Assembly (NCBI GenBank): GCA_964385235.1
Contig: CAYLOD010000007.1
Location: 1 to 38,518, forward strand
DNA from: Pseudoruminococcus sp964385235
Lineage (GTDB): Bacteria > Bacillota > Clostridia > Oscillospirales > Acutalibacteraceae
DNA length: 38,518 nt
Direction of reading: 5' to 3'
The translations under genes and the position numbers were made by a program. The first letter of the stretch is position 1. Every line of letters starts with the position of its first letter. Below, piece after piece: positions 30,741 to 38,518 of this stretch. The notes under the pieces are model-generated. The model made no database searches and was not told the DNA's origin. It saw nothing but the letters and a program-made list of their open reading frames with translations.

Positions 30741-33530
30741 TCAGAGCGTTTCCTCATTATTGTCACTTATAGGCACGTCGCCCCTCGCCATACAGCGTTC
30801 AAGATATTGCTGCTGGGTTATAAGAACCTGCCGAGGTTTGGAACCCTCATAAGGACCTACTATGCCGAGCGTTTCCATCTCGTCAATAAGCCTGCCGGCA
30901 CGCGCGTATCCGAGCCGAAGCCGCCTTTGCAGAAGGGAGGTTGACGCCTGTCCCGCCTCGACAACACATTTTATGGCCTCCTCCATCATTGGATCCATAT
31001 CCGATTCGTCAGCCGTATCGGTATTTTTTTCACTTTTTTCGGCAATCGTGCTGCTTTCAATTTCCTGAGCGATTTTTTCATCGTATTCGGTCACTCTCGA
31101 ATTTTTCACAAAGTTGATTACACGCTCTATTTCCTCATCATTTACGAAACACCCCTGAACACGCTTGGGCTTTGACGCGCCGATAGGTGCAAACAGCATA
31201 TCGCCGCGTCCGAGCAGTTTGTCCGCTCCCGCCGTGTCAAGTATGGTTCGCGAATCCACCTGTGATTTTACGGCAAAGGCTATACGACTGGGAATATTAG
31301 CCTTGATAATACCCGTAATGACATCGACAGAAGGTCTTTGTGTGGCGATAACGAGGTGCATACCCGCCGCGCGCGCCATCTGCGCAAGACGGCATATAGA
31401 GTTTTCAACCTCGCTTGGCGCCGCCATCATAAGGTCTGCAAGCTCGTCAATGACGATAAGTATCTGCTCGAGCTTTTTTCGTTTTTCCCTTTTCGGTTTT
31501 TCTCCGCCCGTTTCGGCTTCATATAGGGCGGCGTCCATCATTTGGCGTTCCTCGGGCGTTTGCGGCATCTCGTATTCCTCGGGGTCGGAGTCCTCTTGTT
31601 CATTGTAAGCTTCCGCGTCGTTCTCCGCGTTAAGCCTGTCGACGAGAGCATTATAGCCCCTTATATCGCGGACGTTATTTTCCGCAAAAAGCTTGTAGCG
31701 TTCAAGCATATGGTTTACAGCCCAGTTCAGCGCGCCCGCCGCCTTTCTCGGATCTGTAACAACGGGTACGAGAAGGTGGGGGATACCGTTGTATATTCCG
31801 AGCTCAACGACCTTCGGATCTATCATAAGAAGCTTTACCTCATCGGGTGAGGATTTGTACAGCAGACTGATGAGCATTGAGTTGATACAGACGGATTTAC
31901 CCGAACCTGTAGAGCCCGCTATAAGCAGATGCGGCATCTTTGCAAGATCGGCAAGCGTTATATTGCCCTCAATATCCCTTCCCAAAGCTACAGTGAGATT
32001 GCTTTTCGCCCTGTTAAACTCAGGGGATTCAATAATCTCGCGCATTTTAACGATACTGACCACTTTATTCGGCACTTCAACGCCGACGGCGGATTTTCCG
32101 GGGATAGGCGCTTCAATCCTTACTCCGACGGCGGCAAGGTTCATGGCAATATCGTCCGAAAGGTTTGTTATTTTGCTTATTTTGACCCCCGCGGCGGGCT
32201 GAAGTTCGTACCGTGTGACGGACGGCCCCCGGCATATATTTACAATGCTTGCCTTGACGCCGAAACTCGCGAGCATTTCGATTAGCATACTGCCGTTATG
32301 GTTAAGCTCCGACGCGATATCGCCCTCGTCTGTATAAGGCGTAGGGTCGAGAAGCGTTACGGGCGGCTTGATATACATTCCATCGACTGTTTTGCTGATT
32401 TCAGTGTCGATCTCGAACGGTTCGGCGCTTTCATCGTTTAATCTCCTGCGTACCCTGTTTCTCTGATTAAATCGTTCAAGCGCTTCCGAAATCGTTTGTG
32501 AATCCTCCGCGGACAGTATGTTGTTCAGGCTTTCCTCGGAGCCGTCCTCGACGACATCTGCGGCGTCTATCTTAGAGTCGTCAGCAGCCGCGAACTCGCT
32601 TAATTTGTTTTTCCTTTGCTTTTTTTGAGAAACGGCCACTTCGGTGACGGATAAGCTGTCCATATTTTCCGGTATCATTTCCTCATGCAAACAGCCGTCG
32701 GAAACTATATCGGCAGTTTTCGCGTATGTATCTGACGGGTGACGCTCGTCGTCCAGAGGAATGTCAATCGTACTCCCGTTATTTTTATCCTGAGCTTTCC
32801 TCCCGTAAATGTATATGGAATTCCGATCCTCGTTCTGCCGGGTATTTCTGTTTTCGCGCTTTTCTTCGCGGCGTTTTGAAATATTGTTTTTCTTTTCAGC
32901 GACCTTGTCAGATACTTTGCCGGAAACATTCTCGACGGGCTTCTTAAAAATATCAACGAAGCTAATTATTGTTGCGCCGGAAATTATCATGATAACAATG
33001 AACAGCATGATGGACACGCTTATGCGCGCGCCGGTCGCTCCGAGCATAGCCAGGAGTGGCGCGCCGAATATAGCGCTGTAAAGTCCTCCGCCCTTATATG
33101 CGGTGCCTTCGCTGTATGCCGCCCCGATAGCGTTGAATATGCCGTTGTCTGCCGAGCCGTGACTGAACAGAAAAACCGCTGTCGAAAGTAATGTCACAAG
33201 CAAAGCTGCCAGAAATATCCTCAGACCGAATCTGTACGGTCTTTCGCTTTTTCCGTGCTGGTACGCTGTATATCCTAAAAATATCGGGATAAGTATTCCG
33301 CAGAAGCCGAACATTCCCCATACGAACGAATGAAGAGCTTGCCACAGCTTTTCTCCGCGCACCGCGAACAGAAAGAAAAATATAAGCGCCGCGCCGAATA
33401 TCAGGATAGAGGTTATCCGCCTGTGAAATATTTCTTTTGCCTCCGCCTCTGCCCGGGCCTTGGATTTTGTCTGTTTTTTTGTTGATGCGGCTTTTCTCTT
33501 TGGATCGCCTTTTTCCGAGGTTGCTGCCAA
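30741..33530 (-). CDS. ftsK: FtsK/SpoIIIE-type DNA translocase
   Basis: A 929-residue septal DNA pump. The N-terminal third has four hydrophobic segments (about 40-58, 68-90, 103-125, 155-195). A long charged linker follows (about 200-420). The motor holds ELQPAAGVKISKI, Walker A GSTGSGKS (near residue 535) and Walker B ILIVIDELADLMM. The C-terminal winged-helix gamma domain (EAIKCVVEAGQASTSLLQRRLRLGYARAGRLIDEM) reads the orienting DNA sites. An acidic and lysine-rich insert of about 50 residues (about 635-685) stands just before Walker B. The start is a TTG at 33528-33530 with AGGAGG 8 nt upstream. A structured element lies directly upstream (33557-33680). Gene order tepA-uppP-ftsK recalls the tepA-spoIIIE pairing of sporulating Firmicutes. 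Confidence 0.95.
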   Translation of the reverse strand: MAATSEKGDPKRKAASTKKQTKSKARAEAEAKEIFHRRITSILIFGAALIFFFLFAVRGEKLWQALHSFVWGMFGFCGILIPIFLGYTAYQHGKSERPYRFGLRIFLAALLVTLLSTAVFLFSHGSADNGIFNAIGAAYSEGTAYKGGGLYSAIFGAPLLAMLGATGARISVSIMLFIVIMIISGATIISFVDIFKKPVENVSGKVSDKVAEKKNNISKRREEKRENRNTRQNEDRNSIYIYGRKAQDKNNGSTIDIPLDDERHPSDTYAKTADIVSDGCLHEEMIPENMDSLSVTEVAVSQKKQRKNKLSEFAAADDSKIDAADVVEDGSEESLNNILSAEDSQTISEALERFNQRNRVRRRLNDESAEPFEIDTEISKTVDGMYIKPPVTLLDPTPYTDEGDIASELNHNGSMLIEMLASFGVKASIVNICRGPSVTRYELQPAAGVKISKITNLSDDIAMNLAAVGVRIEAPIPGKSAVGVEVPNKVVSIVKMREIIESPEFNRAKSNLTVALGRDIEGNITLADLAKMPHLLIAGSTGSGKSVCINSMLISLLYKSSPDEVKLLMIDPKVVELGIYNGIPHLLVPVVTDPRKAAGALNWAVNHMLERYKLFAENNVRDIRGYNALVDRLNAENDAEAYNEQEDSDPEEYEMPQTPEERQMMDAALYEAETGGEKPKREKRKKLEQILIVIDELADLMMAAPSEVENSICRLAQMARAAGMHLVIATQRPSVDVITGIIKANIPSRIAFAVKSQVDSRTILDTAGADKLLGRGDMLFAPIGASKPKRVQGCFVNDEEIERVINFVKNSRVTEYDEKIAQEIESSTIAEKSEKNTDTADESDMDPMMEEAIKCVVEAGQASTSLLQRRLRLGYARAGRLIDEMETLGIVGPYEGSKPRQVLITQQQYLERCMARGDVPISDNNEETL

Positions 33531-33556
33531 GTTTTTTACCTCCTGTTTAGAAATAC

Positions 33557-33680
33557 AGCGTGTCAGCTCAAGCCCGGCACGGACATTTTCGGCAAAATTT
33601 CAGGAATACCGAGTGAAAGTCCTTAACCGTCTTAAATTTATGCCCGAAAATCCGCGGTATTGTGTTTATGCTGACACGCT
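33557..33680. ncRNA. Highly structured intergenic element before ftsK, candidate RNA
   Basis: An 11-bp perfect pair AGCGTGTCAGC (33557-33567) with GCTGACACGCT (33670-33680) encloses a second helix, ATTTTCGG (33585-33592) with CCGAAAAT (33644-33651), which extends with small bulges through AAATTT (33595-33600 with 33634-33639). AATACCG (33605-33611) can pair with CGGTATT (33655-33661) as a pseudoknot or alternative fold. On the minus strand a TATTAT at 33685-33690 lies just before the outer stem, without a good -35 box, and the ftsK site AGGAGG is 13 nt after it. I do not recognise a known RNA family. A leader RNA, a small RNA or a short mobile palindromic element are all possible. Confidence 0.45.
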
Positions 33681-33704
33681 CTTGATAATAGATTTCTGTG
33701 TGGG

Positions 33705-34658
33705 TTAGAATGTGAGGGGCTGCTGAGTAAAAATGTTAATACCGGAAATAAGTTCTATTATGCTTATTACAAGGCAGAAAAGACCCGCGCCCGCGGTATA
33801 AAGAACGAAGTAGTACATTCTGTTTGTTGTAAGAAGCCATTTAAAAAGCTTTATGGCGAAAAATCCGACAAACGCGGCCGGTATAACGCCGATAATCACG
33901 GGAAGATATTCTATCTCCGCTGCCGAAGGATCGGGGGACATGAGCGCGTCCTTCCCCTCGAGGAGAGCCGCGGCGATAATAGCGGGAATGCCGAGAATAA
34001 ACGAGTAGTCGAGCGCTCTCTGCTTGTTTATTCTGCGGAGTTCACTTGCCGTAAGTGTAGAGCCTGAACGTGAAAGCCCCGGAAATACAGCGGCTGCCGT
34101 TTGGAACAGGCCGACGAAGAGAGCGTCTATTATGTTGTACTTTCTGCGTCCCGCGCCGTCGGGGCGGAGCTTTCCCTTGCTTTTGTACAGGAGCGTTGTC
34201 TTGCGGTTCGCGTTGATTCCGACAACGAGCAGGAAACTTGTGACGAGCAGCGAGATCGCCGTAATGATAAGGTATCCGTCTGTGGACCATTTGTCCGCGA
34301 GATCCTTGAGCTTCATACCTCCGCCGACAGGGATAAACAGCAGGAACAGCGGTATCAGACCTACTATAAGCATGATGACAAGGTTTCTGTCGGCGTCCAT
34401 TTCGCTCCACTTGAATTTGCCCGTAAAAATATCTTTCAGCATAAGAAAAAAGCTTTTCAACAGCCTGAGTATAAGCTTCCAGTATACGGCAATGACTGCC
34501 GCGAGGGTTCCGACGTGGAGCATTACATCAAAGAAAAGGTTGTTTTCGGAAATCCCGAAGAAATGCTGGAAAATCGCAAGATGTCCGCTGCTCGAAACGG
34601 GTAGAAACTCCGTGAGTCCCTGTACAGCGCCTAAAACTATCGCTTCAAATATATTCAT
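33705..34658 (-). CDS. uppP: Undecaprenyl-diphosphate phosphatase
   Basis: UppP (BacA) recycles undecaprenyl diphosphate, the lipid carrier of cell wall synthesis, and gives bacitracin tolerance. The 317-residue integral membrane protein has the N-terminal motif QGLTEFLPVSSSGHL and the second active-site block LFQTAAAVFPGLSRSGSTLTASELRRI, with about eight membrane segments. A polar insert around residues 145-175 (NRKTTLLYKSKGKLRPDGAGRRK) is somewhat longer than usual. GGAGG precedes the ATG. It lies between tepA and ftsK on the same strand with gaps of 134 and 174 bp. Confidence 0.95.
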   Translation of the reverse strand: MNIFEAIVLGAVQGLTEFLPVSSSGHLAIFQHFFGISENNLFFDVMLHVGTLAAVIAVYWKLILRLLKSFFLMLKDIFTGKFKWSEMDADRNLVIMLIVGLIPLFLLFIPVGGGMKLKDLADKWSTDGYLIITAISLLVTSFLLVVGINANRKTTLLYKSKGKLRPDGAGRRKYNIIDALFVGLFQTAAAVFPGLSRSGSTLTASELRRINKQRALDYSFILGIPAIIAAALLEGKDALMSPDPSAAEIEYLPVIIGVIPAAFVGFFAIKLFKWLLTTNRMYYFVLYTAGAGLFCLVISIIELISGINIFTQQPLTF

Positions 34659-34792
34659 TATGTATCCTCCGATGTGCGTTAAAGTTAAATATGTAATCTG
34701 CCCGCATAGGCAGATATAACTCAGGCAAATTGTCCCTGACGGGCTCCGCCCCGCATCTTAGACAGGAGCCGCGCCTTATTACGGGGCAAGCC

Positions 34793-35602
34793 TTATTTCT
34801 TTTTAGATGATTTGGCGGATTTTGCCTTTGCCTGTTTTTTCTGCTGATGCTTTTCCTTATCAATCATTGAGTACAGTGCGTCAAGCGCGTCGGATAAGTT
34901 TCCGAGGCTGTCGATAAGTCCTTCCTTAACGGCTTCCTCGCCGTCCAGTATAGTCCCTACATCGAGAACAAGCTCTCCTGTGTTCATAGCAAGCTCGTTG
35001 TACCGTTCGGGCTTTATCGCTGAATTTTCGCATACAAACCGTGTTATTCGCGACTGCATACGCTGAAAGTATTCAAAGGTCTGCGGAACGCCAAGCATAA
35101 GTCCCGTCATGCGCACAGGGTGAATAGTCATTGACGCGGAACGGGCAATAAACGATTTTTTCGCGGCAACCGCGAGAGGGACGCCGATGGAATGACCTCC
35201 GCCCAAAACCATGGAAACGGTTGGCTTGCGTATACCCGCCAGAAGCTCGGCTATTGCAAGCCCCGCCTCAACGTCGCCTCCCACTGTATTCAACAGCACG
35301 AGAAGACCGTCGATCCTCGGCTCCTCCTCCACAGCGACTATTTGCGGTATGACGTGCTCGTACTTTGTGGTTTTGTTTTGCGAGGACAGGATGTAGTGAC
35401 CCTCTATCTGTCCGATTATTGTAAGACAGTGGATAGTATATTTTCCGTTAGAGGCGATTATGCTCCCCGTTTCGATTATTCCGTCGGTTTGCTTTTCGCT
35501 TGTCGGGCCGTTTTCGCTGATTTCCTCGGATTTATCCGGCTTTTCGTCAGGCTCGGCAGGATTTCTTATATATTGGTCGTCGGTTTTTTCATTATTTTTC
35601 AT
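34793..35602 (-). CDS. tepA: ClpP-family serine protease TepA-like
   Basis: A 269-residue ClpP-fold protein related to Bacillus TepA (translocation-enhancing protein). The catalytic Ser lies in GGGHSIGVPLAVAAKK and the His in SMTIHPVRMTG. GLLVLLNTVGGDVEAGLAIAELL forms the oxyanion strand. The first about 45 residues are acidic and disordered, and the last 20 are a Lys/Ala/Ser-rich tail. AGGAGG lies 9 nt before the ATG. It is the first gene of a leftward set with uppP and ftsK, from a promoter at 35658-35686. No signal peptide is seen, so it should act inside the cell; the TepA role in protein secretion is known only for relatives. Confidence 0.88.
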   Translation of the reverse strand: MKNNEKTDDQYIRNPAEPDEKPDKSEEISENGPTSEKQTDGIIETGSIIASNGKYTIHCLTIIGQIEGHYILSSQNKTTKYEHVIPQIVAVEEEPRIDGLLVLLNTVGGDVEAGLAIAELLAGIRKPTVSMVLGGGHSIGVPLAVAAKKSFIARSASMTIHPVRMTGLMLGVPQTFEYFQRMQSRITRFVCENSAIKPERYNELAMNTGELVLDVGTILDGEEAVKEGLIDSLGNLSDALDALYSMIDKEKHQQKKQAKAKSAKSSKKK

Positions 35603-35657
35603 TATATCAGACCTCCTTTGATTAGTTTATCAAATCAGGTCGTGATACATACATTAA

Positions 35658-35686
35658 ATTATAACATTTTTAATTTAATTCATCAA
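35658..35686 (-). promoter_or_regulatory. Promoter of tepA (extended -10)
   Basis: On the minus strand TTGATG (35681-35686), 17-bp spacer, TATAAT (35658-35663) preceded by TGT (extended -10). Confidence 0.75.
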
Positions 35687-35705
35687 GTTTAATTTTAAAA
35701 TATAT

Positions 35706-35733
35706 TTGATAAGGTGCTTGTCGTCAGTAAAAT
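35706..35733 (+). promoter_or_regulatory. Possible promoter of the CNNM gene
   Basis: TTGATA (35706-35711), 16-bp spacer, TAAAAT (35728-35733), back to back with the tepA promoter. It would give a leader of about 210 nt. Confidence 0.5.
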
Positions 35734-35739
35734 AAATCG

Positions 35740-35950
35740 ATTGCGGGGATTCATAACTTAAAATAATTGGTAAAAGATATAAAAATTCTTTTTTTGTTAT
35801 CATTTTAAGTTATATTTCTAAAATAGAAATATAACTGCCGTGATTATTTATATAATAAGAGCAGTTTTTCATTGAAGCGTTATGAAGCTTCAGAATAATT
35901 CTGCCGTTGTTATACGACGGCTTATNNNNNNNNNNACGGAGTGATTATTT
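35740..35950 (+). other. Long structured leader of the CNNM gene with mutually exclusive hairpins
   Basis: Hairpin A pairs ATAACTTAAAA (35753-35763) with TTTTAAGTTAT (35804-35814). Hairpin B pairs AGTTATATTTCTA (35809-35821) with TAGAAATATAACT (35825-35837). They share 35809-35814, so only one can form. Further on, TGAAGC/GCTTCA (35875-35894 region) sits inside GCAG/CTGC, and GCCGT faces ACGGC just before the Ns. No gene is visible in this 348-bp gap. The layout resembles a switching leader RNA, but no known riboswitch core is recognised and ten Ns hide part of it. Confidence 0.4.
35926..35935. other. Assembly gap of ten Ns
   Basis: A run of exactly ten Ns 15 bp before the CNNM start codon. 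The true length is unknown, so the leader and the linkage of both sides carry some doubt. Confidence 0.99.
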
Positions 35951-37228
35951 TTGGATCCTTGGTTAACGGTTACCATCTGCTTTGTATTGCTTGTGCTTTC
36001 GGCTTTTTTTTCGTCAACGGAAACGGCGTTTTCGTCAGTAAGCAGGGTTCGTCTTAAAAATCTTGCCGATAACGGCAACAAGAGAGCAAAGACAGCTCTC
36101 GCGGTTTCCGAGCGCTACAGTAAGGCTCTTTCGACTATCCTTGTTGGCAACAATGTCGTGAATATTGCCAACTCGGCGCTGGCAACTGTATTTTTTGTCA
36201 ATCTTTTCGGTGAGGCGGAGGGTACGGTGCTAAGTACGGTAATACTTACAATTATTGTACTTATATTCGGCGAGGTTATGCCTAAAAATTTTGCGATAAA
36301 CAACGCCGAAAAAATTTGTATGATGTCCGCTCCTATTCTCAGGGCTTTGATGGTGCTCTTAACTCCCATTACCGTTGTGCTTACGGGTATAAACAAGCTG
36401 TATGAAAGATTTTCAAAAAAGGGCAGCAGCTCGGAGCCGTCGGTTACTGAAGATGAGCTGAAATACATAATCGAAAGCATTGAGGAGGAGGGCGTGCTTG
36501 AGGAGCAGGAGAGTGAGCTTGTTCAATCCGCTCTCGAGTTTGACGAAAAGACCGCGTTGGAGATCCTTACTCCGCGAGTCGATATGGTAGCCATAGATAT
36601 TGATGACCCGATAGACGAGATCACCGAGCTTGTGCTGAAGGAAAGATATTCACGCATACCGGTGTATAAGGATAATATAGATAAGATTATCGGTGTCCTT
36701 CATACGAGGGATTACCTTGAGGCGCTGATAAACAGCGACGGGAAGCCCGATATAGAATCAATGCTCCAGCCCGCTCATTTTATCTACAAGACAAAGAAGC
36801 TCTCGGCTCTGCTTGCCGATTTTAAGTATAATAAGATTCATCTTGCGGTAGTTACCGATGATTACGGAGGTATCCTCGGAATTGTTACCATGGAGGATCT
36901 TCTTGAGCAGATAGTAGGCGATATATGGGACGAGGACGAGGAAGAGGAAAGAATGTTCCTGAAGATCTCCGATAATAAATATGAGGTCAGCGGCGATATG
37001 TCGATACCCGATATGCTTGAGCTTTTTGACAAGCCCGCGAGGTATATTGAAACAGAGAGCAACTCCGTCGGCGGCTGGGCGCTGGATCAGCTCGCGAATA
37101 TTCCCGAACCCGGTGAGCAGTTTGTGTTTAAGGAATTTGAGATAACGATCCGAAAGGTTGCCGACCAGCGTATTCTCAGCCTGATAATAGTGTATACACC
37201 GGAAGTAAAAGATGAAAACGAAGAATAA
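35951..37228 (+). CDS. CNNM/CorC-type membrane protein with CBS pair
   Basis: A 425-residue hemolysin-C/CorC-like protein. The N-terminal CNNM (DUF21) domain has about four membrane segments (ICFVLLVLSAFFSSTETAFSSVSRVRLK, then ANSALATVFFVNLF, IIVLIFGEVMPK, LRALMVLLTPITVV). Two CBS domains follow (TPRVDMVAIDIDDPIDEITELVLKERYSRIPVY; FKYNKIHLAVVTDDYGGILGIVTMEDLLEQIVGDIWDE), then a C-terminal CorC_HlyC transporter-associated domain. Members take part in magnesium or other cation homeostasis and sense nucleotides through CBS. The start is a TTG at 35951 with GGAG 9 nt upstream. It overlaps the next gene by 17 nt. Confidence 0.93.
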   Translation: MDPWLTVTICFVLLVLSAFFSSTETAFSSVSRVRLKNLADNGNKRAKTALAVSERYSKALSTILVGNNVVNIANSALATVFFVNLFGEAEGTVLSTVILTIIVLIFGEVMPKNFAINNAEKICMMSAPILRALMVLLTPITVVLTGINKLYERFSKKGSSSEPSVTEDELKYIIESIEEEGVLEEQESELVQSALEFDEKTALEILTPRVDMVAIDIDDPIDEITELVLKERYSRIPVYKDNIDKIIGVLHTRDYLEALINSDGKPDIESMLQPAHFIYKTKKLSALLADFKYNKIHLAVVTDDYGGILGIVTMEDLLEQIVGDIWDEDEEEERMFLKISDNKYEVSGDMSIPDMLELFDKPARYIETESNSVGGWALDQLANIPEPGEQFVFKEFEITIRKVADQRILSLIIVYTPEVKDENEE

Positions 37229-38180
37229 GTCCTCCTTGACCGAAGTCGCGAAATGGCAGCGGAGAAGGAAAATCAAACTGACGGTCGCCGCGTCCGTATG
37301 CGGAGTTGTCGCTGTTATATCGGCGCTCATATCGTTCGGCGCATTTGGGGCGAATGCTTGGAAGGATATTTATAAGGCGTTCGGGATTTCCGACTTTACC
37401 GATGAGGCAGACGGATATCCGCTTTGTGTTAGCTTTATCGATGTCGGGGACGGCGACTGTATTCTCATTGAATGCGAGGGTCACGCCGCGCTGATTGATT
37501 CGGGCGCGCTTTCACTCGACGGTATCGCGTCAAAATACATTAAAAGACGCGGTGTTGATTCTCTTGATTTTATCGTATGCACACACTGGGATGAAGACCA
37601 TATAGGTGATATGAGAGCGGTGATAGAAAATATCAATGTGCGTAAATGCTATACTGCGCGGCTTGCCGATGAAAAAGAAACAGAGAGTGCAAGGCGGCTT
37701 GTACAAACGCTCAACGAAAGGTCTGTAGCTCAGGAAACACTCGACTGCGGAGATATCATAAGACTGGGCGGAATGACGCTTGAGGTTATCTCTCCGATAC
37801 GGGTGTATGACGAGGATAACGACAATTCAACGGTTATTCGCGCGGTATATGGCGATGTTTCGTTTCTTATGACAGGAGATGCGGGTAAGGAAGCGGAGGC
37901 GGACATTATAGCGTCAAAGCGGGATATAAGGTCGACCGTGTTAAAGGTTTCGCATCACGGGAGCAAGTCCGCGTCAACGGAAGAATTTCTTAAGGCTGTT
38001 TCGCCGCAAATCGCCGTTATTTCCGTATGCGATACAAATAAATATCTTCCGAACAGGGATACAGTTGAGCGAATAGAGAGCCTTGACTGTGAGCTTTTCA
38101 GAACAGACGAGGACGGGACGATAATTCTTGCCTCTGACGGGAACAAAATATATGAATATAAGGAGAATAAATCAAAATGA
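37212..38180 (+). CDS. ComEC/Rec2-like metallo-beta-lactamase-fold hydrolase
   Basis: A 322-residue protein with a basic N-terminus, one membrane segment (about 23-45, signal anchor) and an extracellular metallo-beta-lactamase domain like the C-terminal part of ComEC. Metal motifs are FIDVGDGDCILI, THWDEDHIGD, the GDAG block and VSHHGSKSAS. The second His of the HxHxDH motif is Asp, which is common in ComEC-like proteins. No competence membrane core is fused, so this is the stand-alone form. It overlaps the CNNM gene by 17 nt and the DUF3006 gene by 4 nt. A nuclease or phosphodiesterase at the cell surface is likely but the substrate is unknown. Confidence 0.9.
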   Translation: MKTKNKSSLTEVAKWQRRRKIKLTVAASVCGVVAVISALISFGAFGANAWKDIYKAFGISDFTDEADGYPLCVSFIDVGDGDCILIECEGHAALIDSGALSLDGIASKYIKRRGVDSLDFIVCTHWDEDHIGDMRAVIENINVRKCYTARLADEKETESARRLVQTLNERSVAQETLDCGDIIRLGGMTLEVISPIRVYDEDNDNSTVIRAVYGDVSFLMTGDAGKEAEADIIASKRDIRSTVLKVSHHGSKSASTEEFLKAVSPQIAVISVCDTNKYLPNRDTVERIESLDCELFRTDEDGTIILASDGNKIYEYKENKSK

Positions 38181-38398
38181 GAGAGCTTATAATCGACCGT
38201 ATGGAGGGAAACTTCTATATTTGTGAAGATGCGGAGAAAAAGATGTTTGCCATTGATAAGGCAGAGATGGTAAAGGGCGCGAAAGAGGGAGATGTTATCA
38301 CTATTTCCGACGACGGCATTATATCTGTTGACGAGGAAAAGACAAGGGAAAGAAAAAAGAAGATAGGAAAACTCCAAAACAGCGTGTTTGAAAATTAG
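38177..38398 (+). CDS. DUF3006 protein
   Basis: A 73-residue protein of the DUF3006 family: the opening IIDRMEGNFYICE and the acidic VKGAKEGDVITI block with a basic C-terminal end (TRERKKKIGKLQ) are characteristic. It starts within the stop of the metallo-beta-lactamase gene (4-nt ATGA overlap); DUF3006 genes often accompany such ComEC-like hydrolases. Function is not established. An inhibitor or partner of the hydrolase is a reasonable idea. Confidence 0.88.
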   Translation: MRELIIDRMEGNFYICEDAEKKMFAIDKAEMVKGAKEGDVITISDDGIISVDEEKTRERKKKIGKLQNSVFEN

Positions 38399-38463
38399 GG
38401 AATATGATCTTATGAAACGGCAGTAGTTATGGGAACAATGAAATAAAATTTTCAATGGGATTT

Positions 38464-38518
38464 GCTCCGTCCCACCGGGCTCCGTCCCGCCGGGCTCCGT
38501 CCCGCCGGGCTCCGTCCC
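38464..38518. repeat. 15-bp tandem repeat array, inverted, runs off the window
   Basis: GCTCCGTCCCACCGG and GCTCCGTCCCGCCGG units repeat to the right edge, at least 3.6 copies. The unit is the reverse complement of the one at 5742-5840. A single degenerate piece (CGGGCTCCGCCCCG) lies near 34740 between uppP and tepA. Confidence 0.95.

Noticed and set aside
33557..33680. 6S RNA, SRP RNA or a known riboswitch
   Set aside because: Length, loop sequences and conserved cores do not match any of these by eye; kept as unknown structure only.
33460..33708. Rightward frame of 82 codons across the structured element before ftsK
   Set aside because: It overlaps the ftsK start and the folded element, has no site, and its residues show no family pattern.
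35755..35837. Insertion sequence ends
   Set aside because: The inverted repeats are AT-only and nested closely; there is no transposase or target duplication.

Overview
The window reads as a chromosomal piece of a Gram-positive, low-to-mid GC Clostridia, most likely a Ruminococcus-like member of the Oscillospiraceae. The grounds are the Firmicutes gene order rimP-nusA-ylxR-ylxQ-infB-rbfA-nrnA-truB-ribF, an ispH gene fused to ribosomal protein S1 domains, strong AGGAGG ribosome binding sites, frequent TTG starts, AT-rich intergenic DNA and a tepA/uppP/ftsK group. A run of ten Ns at 35926-35935 shows a draft or metagenome assembly. I see no tRNA, rRNA, CRISPR array, transposase or phage gene. 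All family calls come from reading motifs; no database search was run.

Layout. (1) 1-2750, minus strand: a TetR regulator, an alpha/beta hydrolase and a condensation-domain protein cut by the left edge, behind a strong promoter with a palindromic operator at the transcription start. (2) 2851-4753: an SGNH-like (DUF6270-type) gene behind a near-consensus promoter. One copy of a palindrome fills the -35/-10 spacer and a second lies just downstream. A small XRE regulator is divergent. (3) 4775-13238, minus: the translation, transcription and ribosome-maturation operon rimP to ribF, with a likely leader attenuator before rimP and a 15-bp tandem repeat between truB and ribF. (4) 13269-17873, minus: an ABC exporter (two FtsX-like permeases and one ATPase) preceded by a 28-codon cationic peptide gene, then an unrecognised 382-residue protein. 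(5) 18020-25659, plus: RpiR-type regulator, HI0933-type flavoprotein, cmk, two acyltransferases, ispH-S1, a DUF436 protein and an HD hydrolase. (6) 25774-30657, plus: a peptide-metabolite-like cluster of circularly permuted ATP-grasp ligase, alpha-E protein, transglutaminase-like protein and two M14-type zinc hydrolase paralogues, the second lacking the metal and catalytic residues. (7) 30741-35686, minus: ftsK/spoIIIE, uppP and tepA, with a highly structured 124-nt element between uppP and ftsK. (8) 35706-38518, plus: a long structured leader, a CNNM/CBS membrane protein, a ComEC-like metallo-beta-lactamase protein and a DUF3006 protein. The window ends in a second array of the 15-bp repeat, inverted.

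The most interesting parts are the ATP-grasp cluster with its active/dead M14 pair and apparently frameshifted transglutaminase gene, the small peptide in front of the ABC exporter, the dual-palindrome promoter at 4.4 kb, the structured element at 33.6 kb and the mutually exclusive hairpins in the leader at 35.8 kb.
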